Source: Mucilaginibacter empetricola (GTDB lineage: Bacteria > Bacteroidota > Bacteroidia > Sphingobacteriales > Sphingobacteriaceae). Taken from it: 64,000 nucleotides of DNA. The stretch is from NCBI RefSeq assembly GCF_024808665.1, contig NZ_JANUBZ010000013.1:106306-170305 (forward strand), read 5' to 3'. The notes under the pieces are model-generated. The model saw only the letters and a list, made by a program, of their open reading frames with translations. It ran no database searches and was not told where the DNA came from. Positions 8,698 through 17,797 of this stretch are shown here, piece after piece. Both the position numbers and the translations under genes were made by a program. The number at the start of each line of letters is the position of its first letter. Within the stretch, counting starts at the first letter, position 1.

Positions 8698-9885
8698 TTA
8701 TTTAGTGTTATGGATGTGTGGCGTATGAATAAATTTCTTGTTTGCACCCTTTAACTTAAACAGAAGCATTAGCATAGTGAAAAATATCAACGGAATACGG
8801 ATTAACGCTCCAAAAAACTTTTCGTTATAAAATGCTGTTGGTATGGCTATTATAATACCGACGTAGCATAAAACGGTAGCCGATAACCACAATTGCCAAC
8901 CGGGCCCAATACCAGGAGTTATTAATGATATTAAAAGCATTAAAGGCATCAGTCCCAGCATCAGTATACGCGGTAGTATGGCAGTTTGATAAATCTCATT
9001 AAAGTAATCAAAATTGCCACGTTTAAAAAGCTCGATAAAACCAGTACTTCCATATTTTTTTAACAAATTAAACTGAGCAGACAACCACCTTCTTCTTTGT
9101 TTTTTAAAAATCTCCGGGTTACTTACCTTTTCGTCATAAATCAAGGCATCTTCGGCGTAAGCCACGCTGATTTTATTACGCGTAAGTAATATGCCCATTT
9201 CCTTATCAAAACCACCTACTGCGTCGATTTGGAACATGATTTCTTTAAATAAAGTATATTCAAGCGCCATTCCGGAGCCGATGATCGCTGCCGAAAGATT
9301 AAATACGCGTTGCGATTTACGGAAGATATGGTTATTAACTTCTTCGCTGATGGCATCCAATACCGCAACCGGTGTGTTGGTATTCATGGCAACCCGGTGC
9401 CCCTGAACAACCCGGTTGCTCGCCTGCAGGTAATTATTTATCTTATACAAAAAGTCGGGCGCGGCTACGTTATCAATATCAAACACAACTGCCGCATCGA
9501 AGCCCTCTTTTGTGTTTTCAATGGCCTTGTGTAGTGCTTTTGATTTGGTGCTGTTTTCAAAAACTACCTCCAATACCTGCAAGGGCATTGCTTTTAGTTT
9601 TTCGATAGTTTCGGGCTTTAAAGAATCGGCTATTACACAAATATGAAATGAGTCCTTGGGGTAATCTAACTTAAGCGCTTCTGCTGCGGAATTAAGGACA
9701 ATTTCGTCCTCTTTATAAGAGCATATGTAAATAACAAAACGTGATAGAGCGCTACTTTTTGCCGGTTTTTTAACAGCTACTAATTTGCCTGCAACAGAAA
9801 ATAAAAATAAATAAAGGCTATAAATGCCCAGGTAAATAAAAACCACACTTGTTAGTATAGCAGCAATAAATTTTATTATTTCCAT
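8698..9885 (-). CDS. Membrane glycosyltransferase family 2, cellulose-synthase-like
   Basis: A 395-residue integral-membrane GT2. The N-terminal helix (about 5-35) precedes a catalytic domain with VIYICSYKEDE, the DxD-type VFDIDNVAAPDF, and the synthase signature QRRRW near residue 265 (KKQRRRWLSAQF). At least three helices follow between residues 300 and 375, where processive synthases form the glycan channel. It probably polymerises or adds a sugar during EPS assembly at the inner membrane. There is a 104-bp gap to the A-T-TE synthetase downstream and 62 bp to the glycosyltransferase upstream, consistent with one operon. Donor sugar unknown. Confidence 0.87.
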   Translation of the reverse strand: MEIIKFIAAILTSVVFIYLGIYSLYLFLFSVAGKLVAVKKPAKSSALSRFVIYICSYKEDEIVLNSAAEALKLDYPKDSFHICVIADSLKPETIEKLKAMPLQVLEVVFENSTKSKALHKAIENTKEGFDAAVVFDIDNVAAPDFLYKINNYLQASNRVVQGHRVAMNTNTPVAVLDAISEEVNNHIFRKSQRVFNLSAAIIGSGMALEYTLFKEIMFQIDAVGGFDKEMGILLTRNKISVAYAEDALIYDEKVSNPEIFKKQRRRWLSAQFNLLKKYGSTGFIELFKRGNFDYFNEIYQTAILPRILMLGLMPLMLLISLITPGIGPGWQLWLSATVLCYVGIIIAIPTAFYNEKFFGALIRIPLIFFTMLMLLFKLKGANKKFIHTPHIHNTK

Positions 9886-9947
9886 GTATTAGTTATTTAT
9901 ACGTATTTATGGTATAAATGGCTTTGTTAATTTAATTTTTTAATTGG

Positions 9948-11159
9948 TTAGCGTAAATTCTTTTTATTCAGATTAGTCTCCAACAAGTTTTCTATCTCAA
10001 TAACCCGATGTTCCCAAGTGTTATCAGCAGCAACTTCCAGTCTTTTTTGTCGAAGTTCAGTATTGTCCAATAACGCTTTATCAAGCGCAGCTGAAAATTC
10101 TTCGGCGGTTTCGCAAAATGAAACGGTGCCGTTTGTAAAGTCTGCTAAATCGCTATTAAAATTAGTTGAAACAACCGGCTTACCAGATCCGAGATATTCG
10201 AAAAGTTTTAGGGGGAAAATATGATTGCTAACCTCATCCTTTTTAAATGGAATTATGGCAACATCAAAGCCTTTTAAAACAGCAGGCATTTGCTCATATG
10301 GCACGGCGCCTTTTAAGTAAATATTAGGCTCCTTGAAATCGTCGGCATTTAAATAGTAAGAGTCGATAGGCCCAATAAACACAAAGCTTTTATCAGGATT
10401 TAATTTTAGCAGCTCTCGAACAAGATTATAATCAATACGACGTTCAATGGCACCAAAATACCCAATTACACGTTTTGGAATGCCATTGAGTATTGGAGCA
10501 ATAGCTAAATCGGCATCAAGCGCTTTTAGGCTATGGCTTATATTAGCTGCATTGGGTACGAAAAATGAGTTTTTATTTAATGCCACCTTTTTATTGCTCA
10601 GTTCTTTGCTGGTACTAATTACCATATCCACGCTTTTTACCAGGATATCTTCTGATATTAATCCATGCTTGGTTTGATACGGTTCTATAATAGGATCGAC
10701 ACAATGATAAACCGTTAAAGCTGGTTTTAGTTGTTGATGAAGTAAGGGGTAGGAAAAGTTATACGAATTGATAAATATGTAATCTTTTATTTGATGATTT
10801 TTTATCAGCTTTTTTAACCTTTTACCCACAATAAATTCGTTGAATTTTACAGCTAGGCGGTATAATTTTCCCTCGGGTAGCATATTTATGGATGGTACCG
10901 GTGGGGTGATGACAATTTTTAAATTGGGTATTTCAGTTTCAATCAGGCAGTTTCCGGCCGAAAAAAAATGTGGTTTTCTGGTGCGAAAGCCCGGCGTATT
11001 TCTGAATTGAATATAATCTCGCCAAGTGTAGGGTCTGTCCACATAGTAAACTATATTATGTTTTGCCAAATGCTTGGCCATAGTATAGTTTGTTGACTCC
11101 AGGCGGCCATCAAACTGCATCTGCGAAAAAATAATTATGCTATGGTTTTTCAGACTCAT
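9948..11159 (-). CDS. Glycosyltransferase, GT-B fold (group 1-like)
   Basis: A 403-residue soluble or peripheral GT-B enzyme. The N-terminal half begins SIIIFSQMQFDGRLEST, and YHCVDPIIEPY marks an acceptor-domain loop. The C-terminal nucleotide-sugar domain has RVIGYFGAIERRIDY, then KSFVFIGPID, YEQMPAVLKGFDVAIIPF, and the group-1 signature FPLKLFEYLGSGKPVVST with the EX7E-like glutamate. This matches the TuaH-like teichuronic/EPS glycosyltransferase type. It acts on the cytoplasmic face during repeat-unit assembly. It belongs to the EPS operon (62-63 bp gaps on each side). The linkage and sugar cannot be deduced. Confidence 0.86.
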   Translation of the reverse strand: MSLKNHSIIIFSQMQFDGRLESTNYTMAKHLAKHNIVYYVDRPYTWRDYIQFRNTPGFRTRKPHFFSAGNCLIETEIPNLKIVITPPVPSINMLPEGKLYRLAVKFNEFIVGKRLKKLIKNHQIKDYIFINSYNFSYPLLHQQLKPALTVYHCVDPIIEPYQTKHGLISEDILVKSVDMVISTSKELSNKKVALNKNSFFVPNAANISHSLKALDADLAIAPILNGIPKRVIGYFGAIERRIDYNLVRELLKLNPDKSFVFIGPIDSYYLNADDFKEPNIYLKGAVPYEQMPAVLKGFDVAIIPFKKDEVSNHIFPLKLFEYLGSGKPVVSTNFNSDLADFTNGTVSFCETAEEFSAALDKALLDNTELRQKRLEVAADNTWEHRVIEIENLLETNLNKKNLR

Positions 11160-11220
11160 GCTTAAAAAATAGGGGTATTAATGATATAAAAGCAACCAAA
11201 CTTATAATTAAGCAGCATTC

Positions 11221-12558
11221 TTAGCTATTTTTCTTTTTGCTATTTTTTATCAAATCAGCAGCTATTATTTTTGTTTCAACTGCACCAAGTTTCAATATAT
11301 CACGTATAGTGAAACTCAAATTCTTTTTCAGTACCCAGTAGCCATAAATAATGCCCACTAAAAATGTAAATATAGATGATATAGCCACTCCATAAATATT
11401 GTGGGTGAGGTATATGCCGATAAAATCGCCAACTACGTTTACAATTAGCATCAGCAATACCTTTATCATATTATAATGCGGTTTATTCAGGATGTCGAGT
11501 GTTATCCCGAAGAAGCGATCGACCGGTAAAAGAATAGCAAAACACATGAAAATACGAAAGACATTAGCCGCAGGAGAGTTTTCAAAGTTTTTACCGCCAA
11601 TAATCTGGATAACCAAATCGGCACCTATAAATGCGGCTATAGAAACCGGTATTAATAAAACAGTTAAAATTCCCGCATATTTCTTCATAATGTAAGTCAT
11701 ATGGCTCATGTCGTCCCGATAAACAGCGGCAGACATTACCGGGAAAGCAGTGGAGATAAAACTTCTCAGCGGTATTTCTATAATCTCCATTAATCGTTGG
11801 GGCAAATAATAAAAGCCAACTACCGCCGGGTCGGCAAACATATATTTAATAATAAAGGTATCAGAACTCCGTAGTAAATAGGAGCTTATTGAAGCACCTA
11901 TGCTATATTTCCCAAAAGCTATAAGCTCTTTAATGCATTCGCGGGATTTATGCGCTATGGCTACCAATTTGGCCCAACCTAACAGCATTGCCGCAATACT
12001 TGTAATGCCAGCAGCAATGAAATAACCGTAAATTACAAATTGAAAGCTAGTGTGGTGTATAAAGATCAGGATAGCTACCGATAAAAAAAATGTTCCCTGC
12101 CCAATTAATTGTAGCAGAAAAACCCGGTCAAACCGCTCCTCAGCCTGTAATACCCACAAGGCAATACTCGAAGGAAGTGTACTAAAGAATATAATGCCAA
12201 ACCATTTAAGGGTAATTTCAACAGCCGGATCGCCATTGTAAATCAAATAGGCCAACAAACTAATAAAACCCAATATTGCCGTTACCGCAAACCCTAACAC
12301 CCAGGTTGAACCTGCTACAGTTAAAGCGCGCTGCTCATCTGCTCCTGCATAAAATTTAACCAACGATGTTTGCAAAAAACCGCTTCTGAGCAGGTTGGCT
12401 AAAGTAAAAGTTATAAGAAATAATATCCAGTTGCCAAAGTCGCCGGTAGATAAACTACGGGCCAGCATTGACACCGTAACCATGCCCACCAAAGGCATTA
12501 CAGCATTACTGGCTAACGACAAGGTGTGTTTATTGATTAACTTTTTTAAGATATTCAT
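11221..12558 (-). CDS. Oligosaccharide flippase (Wzx-like)
   Basis: A 445-residue polytopic membrane protein of the MATE/MVF/PST superfamily. About 12 hydrophobic segments are readable, starting with SNAVMPLVGMVTVSMLARSL, typical of the first helix and loop in polysaccharide flippases. It would flip undecaprenyl-linked repeat units to the periplasm for polymerisation. It abuts the acetyltransferase gene, sharing one base, and the Wzy-like gene lies just beyond, so the flippase/polymerase pair of a Wzx/Wzy pathway is adjacent. The C-terminus ends in a lysine-rich cytoplasmic tail (NSKKKNS). Confidence 0.88.
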   Translation of the reverse strand: MNILKKLINKHTLSLASNAVMPLVGMVTVSMLARSLSTGDFGNWILFLITFTLANLLRSGFLQTSLVKFYAGADEQRALTVAGSTWVLGFAVTAILGFISLLAYLIYNGDPAVEITLKWFGIIFFSTLPSSIALWVLQAEERFDRVFLLQLIGQGTFFLSVAILIFIHHTSFQFVIYGYFIAAGITSIAAMLLGWAKLVAIAHKSRECIKELIAFGKYSIGASISSYLLRSSDTFIIKYMFADPAVVGFYYLPQRLMEIIEIPLRSFISTAFPVMSAAVYRDDMSHMTYIMKKYAGILTVLLIPVSIAAFIGADLVIQIIGGKNFENSPAANVFRIFMCFAILLPVDRFFGITLDILNKPHYNMIKVLLMLIVNVVGDFIGIYLTHNIYGVAISSIFTFLVGIIYGYWVLKKNLSFTIRDILKLGAVETKIIAADLIKNSKKKNS

Positions 12559-13172
12559 TACACTTTTTGCCAGCTGCCGGTTTCAAAATTGTATTTTTTT
12601 ATAACTTTTGCCGGATTACCAACTGCCACGCAAAATTCGGGGATATCTTTAGTTACCACGCTGCCTGCCCCCACAATAGCGTGTTTGCCTATGGTGATTC
12701 CTGCGGTAACTACACAGTTAGCGCCAATCCAAACATCATCATTAATAGTTATTTGTTTGGTAGTTACTTTTTGTAGCCTGGGAGGTAAACTTATATCTTC
12801 ATAGCCATGGTTAAGACCTGATATTACAATGTTTTGTGCCAGCATTACGTAATTGCCCATTGTTACAGGGCCTATAATTACGTTGCTTAAACCAATACCG
12901 CAATTATTGCCGATAATTACATCGCCCACGCCATTGTTAACGGTTGCAAAATCTTCAACAATTGAATTTGAGCCAATACTGAATTTTCTGAACGGAAACA
13001 AATCCATTCTTGATTTATATCTTATGATGACATGCTTACCTTTTTTATGAATAAATGGATTTAAAAACCATTTAACCCATAACCTGGGTTTTGCCTGGCC
13101 GCGGGGTATAATTAGCCAGTGTACAATACTTTTTAATTTGGCGTTCGATTTAATAGTGGACAACAACGACAT
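12558..13172 (-). CDS. Hexapeptide-repeat acyltransferase (LbH, maltose/galactoside O-acetyltransferase-like)
   Basis: A 204-residue left-handed beta-helix acyltransferase. Hexapeptide-repeat turns run from about residue 70 to 185 (IIGNNCGIGLSNVIIG, VMLAQNIVIS, then DDVWIGANCVVTAGITIG and AIVGAGSVVTKDIP). The catalytic histidine is probably in NHGYEDISLPP. It transfers an acetyl or similar group from CoA to a sugar hydroxyl or amine, which in this operon should decorate the EPS repeat unit. The N-terminal ~60 residues are basic and precede the helix. It lies 34 bp downstream of the Wzy-like gene and abuts the flippase. Confidence 0.87.
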   Translation of the reverse strand: MSLLSTIKSNAKLKSIVHWLIIPRGQAKPRLWVKWFLNPFIHKKGKHVIIRYKSRMDLFPFRKFSIGSNSIVEDFATVNNGVGDVIIGNNCGIGLSNVIIGPVTMGNYVMLAQNIVISGLNHGYEDISLPPRLQKVTTKQITINDDVWIGANCVVTAGITIGKHAIVGAGSVVTKDIPEFCVAVGNPAKVIKKYNFETGSWQKV

Positions 13173-13206
13173 TTTGCTAACTAAATTTATTTCAACTAAT
13201 TAAACC

Positions 13207-14697
13207 TTAACCCTTAATCAATATACCCGACTCTCTTTGTTCAAGATCTAATCTCATTGTTACATTTAGTATAGCCATTGCCAGATAGAATAAAATATTT
13301 GACGGGTATTGTACGAGCGCCTGCTGTGGATAGTTGCCGATATCAAAAGCGAATATAATAAGCAGCATAGCCAAACAATAAGATTTAAGCTCGGGGTCTT
13401 TTATCAGGTAGTAATAATTAAGCCCTTTGTACATTATTACAAAATTAAATATACAGTAAATTAGTAAACCAATATATCCCATTTCAACAGCAATCCTTAC
13501 GTAACCACTATCGGGCGGAAATTTTGCGAGATAGGAGTTAGGCGCAAATCGTTGCCCCCAAACGCCAACAGATCCTAAGCCACCACCAATGGGATGTGAT
13601 AATATATACGGTTTAATTCGTTCCTGGTTTTTTGCCCGCTCCTCAAATGAAGCGTCTTTTGAAGGCTTAAAGGCACTCTGGAATCTTGCTAAAGTCGGGT
13701 TTGATGTAGGTATTACTACTAAAAAGCCAAGTATTAATCCAGCGGAAGCCACAAAAAAAAGTACCCGTTTATTGAATGTCAATATAGCCAACATAACCAT
13801 AGCTGCCGGAATAATTACATATGATGCCCTTGTTCCTGAATAAAGCATCACCGTAAAAAAAAATGCAGCACCTAAGCCGAGTATTAATTTTTGCTTCGGT
13901 TTTATTTTGCTTATTATCAATGCTATGCAAAGTAACGCCGCGGCTACCATGTTGTAGGCAAAAACTACAGGGTCCGAAAAAATACCCCATTTGCGTAAAT
14001 GACCGCCTATAAATAACAGCGGAAAACGTTCAGGAATAGCATGTAGCCAAGTGTGTTCAAATGGTAGTAATCCGAAATATTCCTGCTGAAAGCCGACTAA
14101 GCCACCGATAAGCGCCAGTACCAGCCATAGTTTTATTAAAAACTTCAAAAACTCCTTTGACCGGATGTGAAACAGAAATACAAAATACATCAGCATAATA
14201 AAGCCTACTGTGCGAACAGTATAAACCCATTCTAGTATAGTTGGAGAGTTTGGATTGATAACCTCAAGCAGATTATAGCCGAGCCAGATTAGTATAAAAT
14301 AGGTGATGGGATTGCGGAAGCGTGTCCAGTCTCTTTCTGTTTTTTGCCTTACAAAAAAGCCGATTATTAATAAATAGGTTAATACATCAATTATAAGTCC
14401 GATGGGGGTTTCTTCTGGCAAGAAACGGGAAACGTAATTGATAAAAAAAGAAGCAATTATTAAAACACTAATGCCAAATTCGGGATTTATAACACACGCG
14501 TAAGCTAAAGGAACCCCAACCATCAGGCATACCATCACAACTCCTGCTACATATCCCTCGCGCGCTATAATAAAGGTAATGCCTAACGATACCAGCACCA
14601 AAAAAGCAATCACCAAGGGATTTGAAAGCTTTTCGGCAACTATTTTATCCCAAAGGTTTTTTTTTTGAATATTATCAGCTACCGAACCGTTTGGCAT
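13207..14697 (-). CDS. O-antigen ligase/polymerase-like membrane protein (Wzy)
   Basis: A 496-residue polytopic protein with 10-12 hydrophobic segments and the Wzy_C/O-antigen-ligase region. SGTRASYVIIPAAMVML is the conserved helix-start motif, and a large periplasmic loop follows (about residues 335-395) that includes HPIGGGLGSVGVWG with the family's HNxxL-like glycine-rich segment. The enzyme would polymerise EPS repeat units or transfer the polymer in the periplasm. Its place beside a Wzx-like flippase and a Wzc-like co-polymerase fits polymerase better than lipid A ligase. Length is slightly above the family average because of the hydrophilic N-terminus (about 30 aa). Confidence 0.85.
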   Translation of the reverse strand: MPNGSVADNIQKKNLWDKIVAEKLSNPLVIAFLVLVSLGITFIIAREGYVAGVVMVCLMVGVPLAYACVINPEFGISVLIIASFFINYVSRFLPEETPIGLIIDVLTYLLIIGFFVRQKTERDWTRFRNPITYFILIWLGYNLLEVINPNSPTILEWVYTVRTVGFIMLMYFVFLFHIRSKEFLKFLIKLWLVLALIGGLVGFQQEYFGLLPFEHTWLHAIPERFPLLFIGGHLRKWGIFSDPVVFAYNMVAAALLCIALIISKIKPKQKLILGLGAAFFFTVMLYSGTRASYVIIPAAMVMLAILTFNKRVLFFVASAGLILGFLVVIPTSNPTLARFQSAFKPSKDASFEERAKNQERIKPYILSHPIGGGLGSVGVWGQRFAPNSYLAKFPPDSGYVRIAVEMGYIGLLIYCIFNFVIMYKGLNYYYLIKDPELKSYCLAMLLIIFAFDIGNYPQQALVQYPSNILFYLAMAILNVTMRLDLEQRESGILIKG

Positions 14698-14715
14698 TTG
14701 TTTAGAGATGAATAT

Positions 14716-14853
14716 TTAAAAAAATAAGATTTTTAAGAACCAAACAAAAATACCTGCAAAGGCTAATATAATTGCTGCTACTAAACAACGTCGTTGTAAT
14801 TTACTCAAGTCTTTTAATGGGTCGGCCGCTTCTTTTCTATGTTCAATTTTCAT
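14716..14853 (-). CDS. Small single-helix membrane protein (45 aa)
   Basis: A short reading frame, ATG at 14853 to TAA at 14716, encoding 45 residues. A charged N-terminus (MKIEHRKEAADPLKD, then LSKLQRR) is followed by one hydrophobic helix (CLVAAIILAFAGIFVWFLKI). It fills the gap between the Wzc-like and Wzy-like genes exactly (56 bp after the former, 18 bp before the latter) on the same strand. The basic residues before the helix predict the N-terminus in the cytoplasm. No homologue is recognised. Location and positive-inside topology support a real gene, perhaps an accessory of the polymerase/co-polymerase complex; function is inference. Confidence 0.55.
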   Translation of the reverse strand: MKIEHRKEAADPLKDLSKLQRRCLVAAIILAFAGIFVWFLKILFF

Positions 14854-14909
14854 CTTTACAATACATCATCCAATATGAGTTGAACTGGGCCAGCTACCTC
14901 AAGCTTTTA

Positions 14910-17069
14910 TTAATTTCTTGATTTTTGAGGACGGGGATTATCGTTGGTTTTATTCAATACCCATCCTGCAAATTTAGTGTTTAAATTTTTCAAGTAATCA
15001 ATATACTGGCTGTGTGACCTGGAAATAGTTCTATCAGATTCAAAAACGGCAATTGCTTTGTTCGAAAACAATAACCATTCTTTTGATTTATTCAATGAAT
15101 CAAGCGGCGGTAAATCAATTATTATAATATCAAACCTTGATTTTAAATCGTTAAAATTATTTTGAACATGCTTTTCGTCGCTAATTTCAAGCAATGTTAT
15201 ATCGCCTCCATGATTACCTAAAACGGTAATGGCGTTGTCTCTCTCCATATAACTGCTCAACTTAAAATAGTCTTCAACAAACAATTTAGGCTGCATGCTT
15301 TTAGTTACAGACGGATTATTAAAATTGCCATCAATCAGCAACACCTTTTTATTTATTGCAGCGTAGGAATAAGCGAGACTTGATGCCAATAACGTTTTTC
15401 CCTCACCAATGCCCAGACTGGTAATGCCTAAAACTTTTTCACCTTTTAATTCCTGGTCAATTTCAAACCTTATAGAACGTAACAGCTCTTTAAAATGCTG
15501 CATTTTATTCCGGTTTTCAACCTCCCAAAGCTTTTTTAAATCGGGTTTGCCGCCTTGTATAATGTTTAAGGAGCCAAGTAATGGTAATTGTGTTCTGTTT
15601 ACCAAGTCTGAAGGGGCTTTTATCGTATCATCAAAATAATACAGGACGAATAGTATCACCAGACACAGCACAAAAACAGCTATTCCACTAAGTGCAATTA
15701 AAAATATTTTCTTTGATGGCTGTGCTACATCTGGTGTAGCCGGTTCAACCTGAGCCAGTTTAATGGAAAAATTCGACTGTAAATTTAAGGCGTTATACTT
15801 ATTCAATATATCAAGATATTCCTGCGCGGCTATATTAACATCAGACTCATATGTTTTTACTATAGCATCAAAAGGAACCAAACGAGTGAATTGAGCCTTT
15901 AGATTTTTAATTTCCTTATCAATTGATGAGGCGCTGTATTTCGCTAAGTCTCTTGATACCTCAAGATCCATTTTTTTAAGTACCAGGTTATCTTTTGCTA
16001 CCAATGGATTAACGATATACTTATCAGAACTTTTATTTAAAGCGGCGGTAAGCGAAGTGCGCAAAGAATCTAACGCAGGTTTATATTTAGGGTTAAATCC
16101 GCTATGAACATACTGATCATTTAAGATATGTATCTGCTCTTCTATGTTTGTTATGGCCTGATTATATTCGCCGGTTACAGATTCAATGTACCTTCTGTCT
16201 TTGGAGTCAAAACGTTGGTCAATTCCCTTAACGGCTCCTTCATACGATGCATAGTCTTTTTCGGCTTGCAGCTTCTTGTCCTGATACATCAATATCTGCG
16301 CGTTGATGGCTTTGGATTGATCGTCGAGATTCAGGATGCCGTTTTTAATTTTATATTGTTGTAGCTCTTCTTTTTTATCGTCAAGCGCTTTCTTTTTTTC
16401 GTCTAGTTGTTTTGCCAAAAAGTCGATAGCGTTTGATTCATTCTTTTTAATATTAACTGTATAATAATCAATAAACTCTTTGCAAAGCGTATTAACAACA
16501 AATGCAGATAGCTGAGGGTTTTCTGAAGTATAGGTAATAGTTATAAAATCACTCTCACTGTCGCGGGTAACATCCAGGAATTTTCTGATTGACCGCTCAT
16601 CGTATTTCATGGAGATGAGCAACTCGTTCAATCCATTTTCATCTGAATTATAAATAGATAATGGTTCGCTATTTTGTAGTTTATCTTTAAAAACGCCCAA
16701 TGCATGATCAATAGCTGGCTGACTGAGGTCTTTAAACTTGTGATTTAATTTACGAAACGGCTCTTTACTGCTTAAATCATGTATAATTAATTGATAGGAG
16801 AGGTTGTCTATCAGTTTTTTAAGTTTGATGATCTCTGTCAGATTGCTGAATTCGCGGTTAATTTCGTCCGATTGGGCATTTGGGGCATTATCTTTATCGA
16901 GCAGATGCCTGGAAGCATCTACTATTCCCGTTGATATTTGAGTGCTTGAAATATATTCGTCGGGCAGGTTTTTGACCAAAAAGTACGATCCCACCACTGC
17001 TGCAACAACAACAACGATTATTATGTATTTGTATTTATTAAGAAGTGAAAAATAAGATGATAGTTCCAT
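14910..17069 (-). CDS. Wzc/GumC-like polysaccharide co-polymerase with tyrosine-kinase-type ATPase domain
   Basis: A 719-residue inner-membrane chain-length regulator. Helix 1 (15-33) starts the Wzz domain, a long periplasmic coiled-coil region spans about 205-420, and helix 2 lies at 454-478 after a proline-containing segment. The cytoplasmic P-loop domain has Walker A at 551-560 (GEGKT, K558), Walker A' around D580 (VLLIDGN) and Walker B around D652 (IIIIDLPP). Unlike E. coli Wzc, the C-terminus has no tyrosine cluster; it ends in a short N/P/K-rich tail. In Wzc proteins phosphorylation of that cluster controls polymer length, so control here must differ. It lies 4 bp after the TolC-like gene. 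Confidence 0.9.
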   Translation of the reverse strand: MELSSYFSLLNKYKYIIIVVVVAAVVGSYFLVKNLPDEYISSTQISTGIVDASRHLLDKDNAPNAQSDEINREFSNLTEIIKLKKLIDNLSYQLIIHDLSSKEPFRKLNHKFKDLSQPAIDHALGVFKDKLQNSEPLSIYNSDENGLNELLISMKYDERSIRKFLDVTRDSESDFITITYTSENPQLSAFVVNTLCKEFIDYYTVNIKKNESNAIDFLAKQLDEKKKALDDKKEELQQYKIKNGILNLDDQSKAINAQILMYQDKKLQAEKDYASYEGAVKGIDQRFDSKDRRYIESVTGEYNQAITNIEEQIHILNDQYVHSGFNPKYKPALDSLRTSLTAALNKSSDKYIVNPLVAKDNLVLKKMDLEVSRDLAKYSASSIDKEIKNLKAQFTRLVPFDAIVKTYESDVNIAAQEYLDILNKYNALNLQSNFSIKLAQVEPATPDVAQPSKKIFLIALSGIAVFVLCLVILFVLYYFDDTIKAPSDLVNRTQLPLLGSLNIIQGGKPDLKKLWEVENRNKMQHFKELLRSIRFEIDQELKGEKVLGITSLGIGEGKTLLASSLAYSYAAINKKVLLIDGNFNNPSVTKSMQPKLFVEDYFKLSSYMERDNAITVLGNHGGDITLLEISDEKHVQNNFNDLKSRFDIIIIDLPPLDSLNKSKEWLLFSNKAIAVFESDRTISRSHSQYIDYLKNLNTKFAGWVLNKTNDNPRPQKSRN

Positions 17070-17073
17070 TCAG

Positions 17074-17754
17074 TTATTTTATGCTTTCCAGCTTAGCTCC
17101 CAAAAGTTCTTCCAGATTTGCTTTAGCAGTAAATACTGCTAATTCGGCCTGTAACCTGAATGAGTTTTGGTTATATAGATTTGTTAGTGTTTCATTATAG
17201 ATTTGAAAAGAGGTTTCCCCTTTTTCAAACGCGTGTTTAAGTTGTGTTACAGCTGTTGTGGCATCATTAACGGCATTTACTTTTGATCTCAATTCAGCTT
17301 GTGCTTCAATATAGGCGAAGTAAAAACGTTTTACTTGTGCCTCAAGGGTTAATTGATATTGAGCCTGATTTTCTTCAGCAATTTTTACTGCCTCACGGGC
17401 ATTGTGAATGGTGTATGGTTTTTCAAAAAGTGATCCCAAATTTAAAGTAGCCACTAACTGATAACCATTAAAAATAGTTGGCTGGGTAATATTAATGGAG
17501 CTTTGCGGGCTATAAATATATGATGCGCTAAAGCCGTCAAGCCAAATAAAATGCGACTGGTGAAAAGCACTGCGGGCGATATTTACCTGGTTTTGTAAAA
17601 CTTTAACCTGGGGATAGTTTGCTTTAGCTGCGGCTATCAGTTTTTCGAGGTACGGATAGTTTAAATCCTGAAACATTGTTTCCTGGGCGAAAACCTTATT
17701 TACAGAAAGTAGAATAAATAAAGCAAGGGAAAGGGCTTTTATTTTTGTATGCAT
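17074..17754 (-). CDS. Half-length TolC-like outer membrane/periplasmic protein
   Basis: A 226-residue protein with a signal peptide (about residues 1-23, ending VFAQ) and a TolC-type repeat. A coiled-coil helix (LEKLIAAAKANYPQVKVLQNQ), a short beta-hairpin region (SYIYSPQSSINITQ and VATLNLGSLFE), then long helices (AREAVKIAEENQAQ through LEELLGAK) follow in order. TolC proteins normally hold two such halves (about 430-480 aa); only one is present. The frame is uninterrupted, with genes packed 4 bp downstream and 43 bp upstream, so there is no room for a lost half. It may assemble as a higher-order oligomer or act as a periplasmic adaptor for EPS export; no Wza-like porin is seen in the locus. 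Confidence 0.8.
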   Translation of the reverse strand: MHTKIKALSLALFILLSVNKVFAQETMFQDLNYPYLEKLIAAAKANYPQVKVLQNQVNIARSAFHQSHFIWLDGFSASYIYSPQSSINITQPTIFNGYQLVATLNLGSLFEKPYTIHNAREAVKIAEENQAQYQLTLEAQVKRFYFAYIEAQAELRSKVNAVNDATTAVTQLKHAFEKGETSFQIYNETLTNLYNQNSFRLQAELAVFTAKANLEELLGAKLESIK

Positions 17755-17797
17755 TGGTTTAAATTAAGGGAAAGGGTTTTATTTTATTACGCATTCA

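Noticed and set aside
17074..17754. TolC-like gene as a truncated pseudogene
   Set aside because: The frame is intact with a signal peptide and stop, and neighbours are 4 and 43 bp away, leaving no remnant of a second half.
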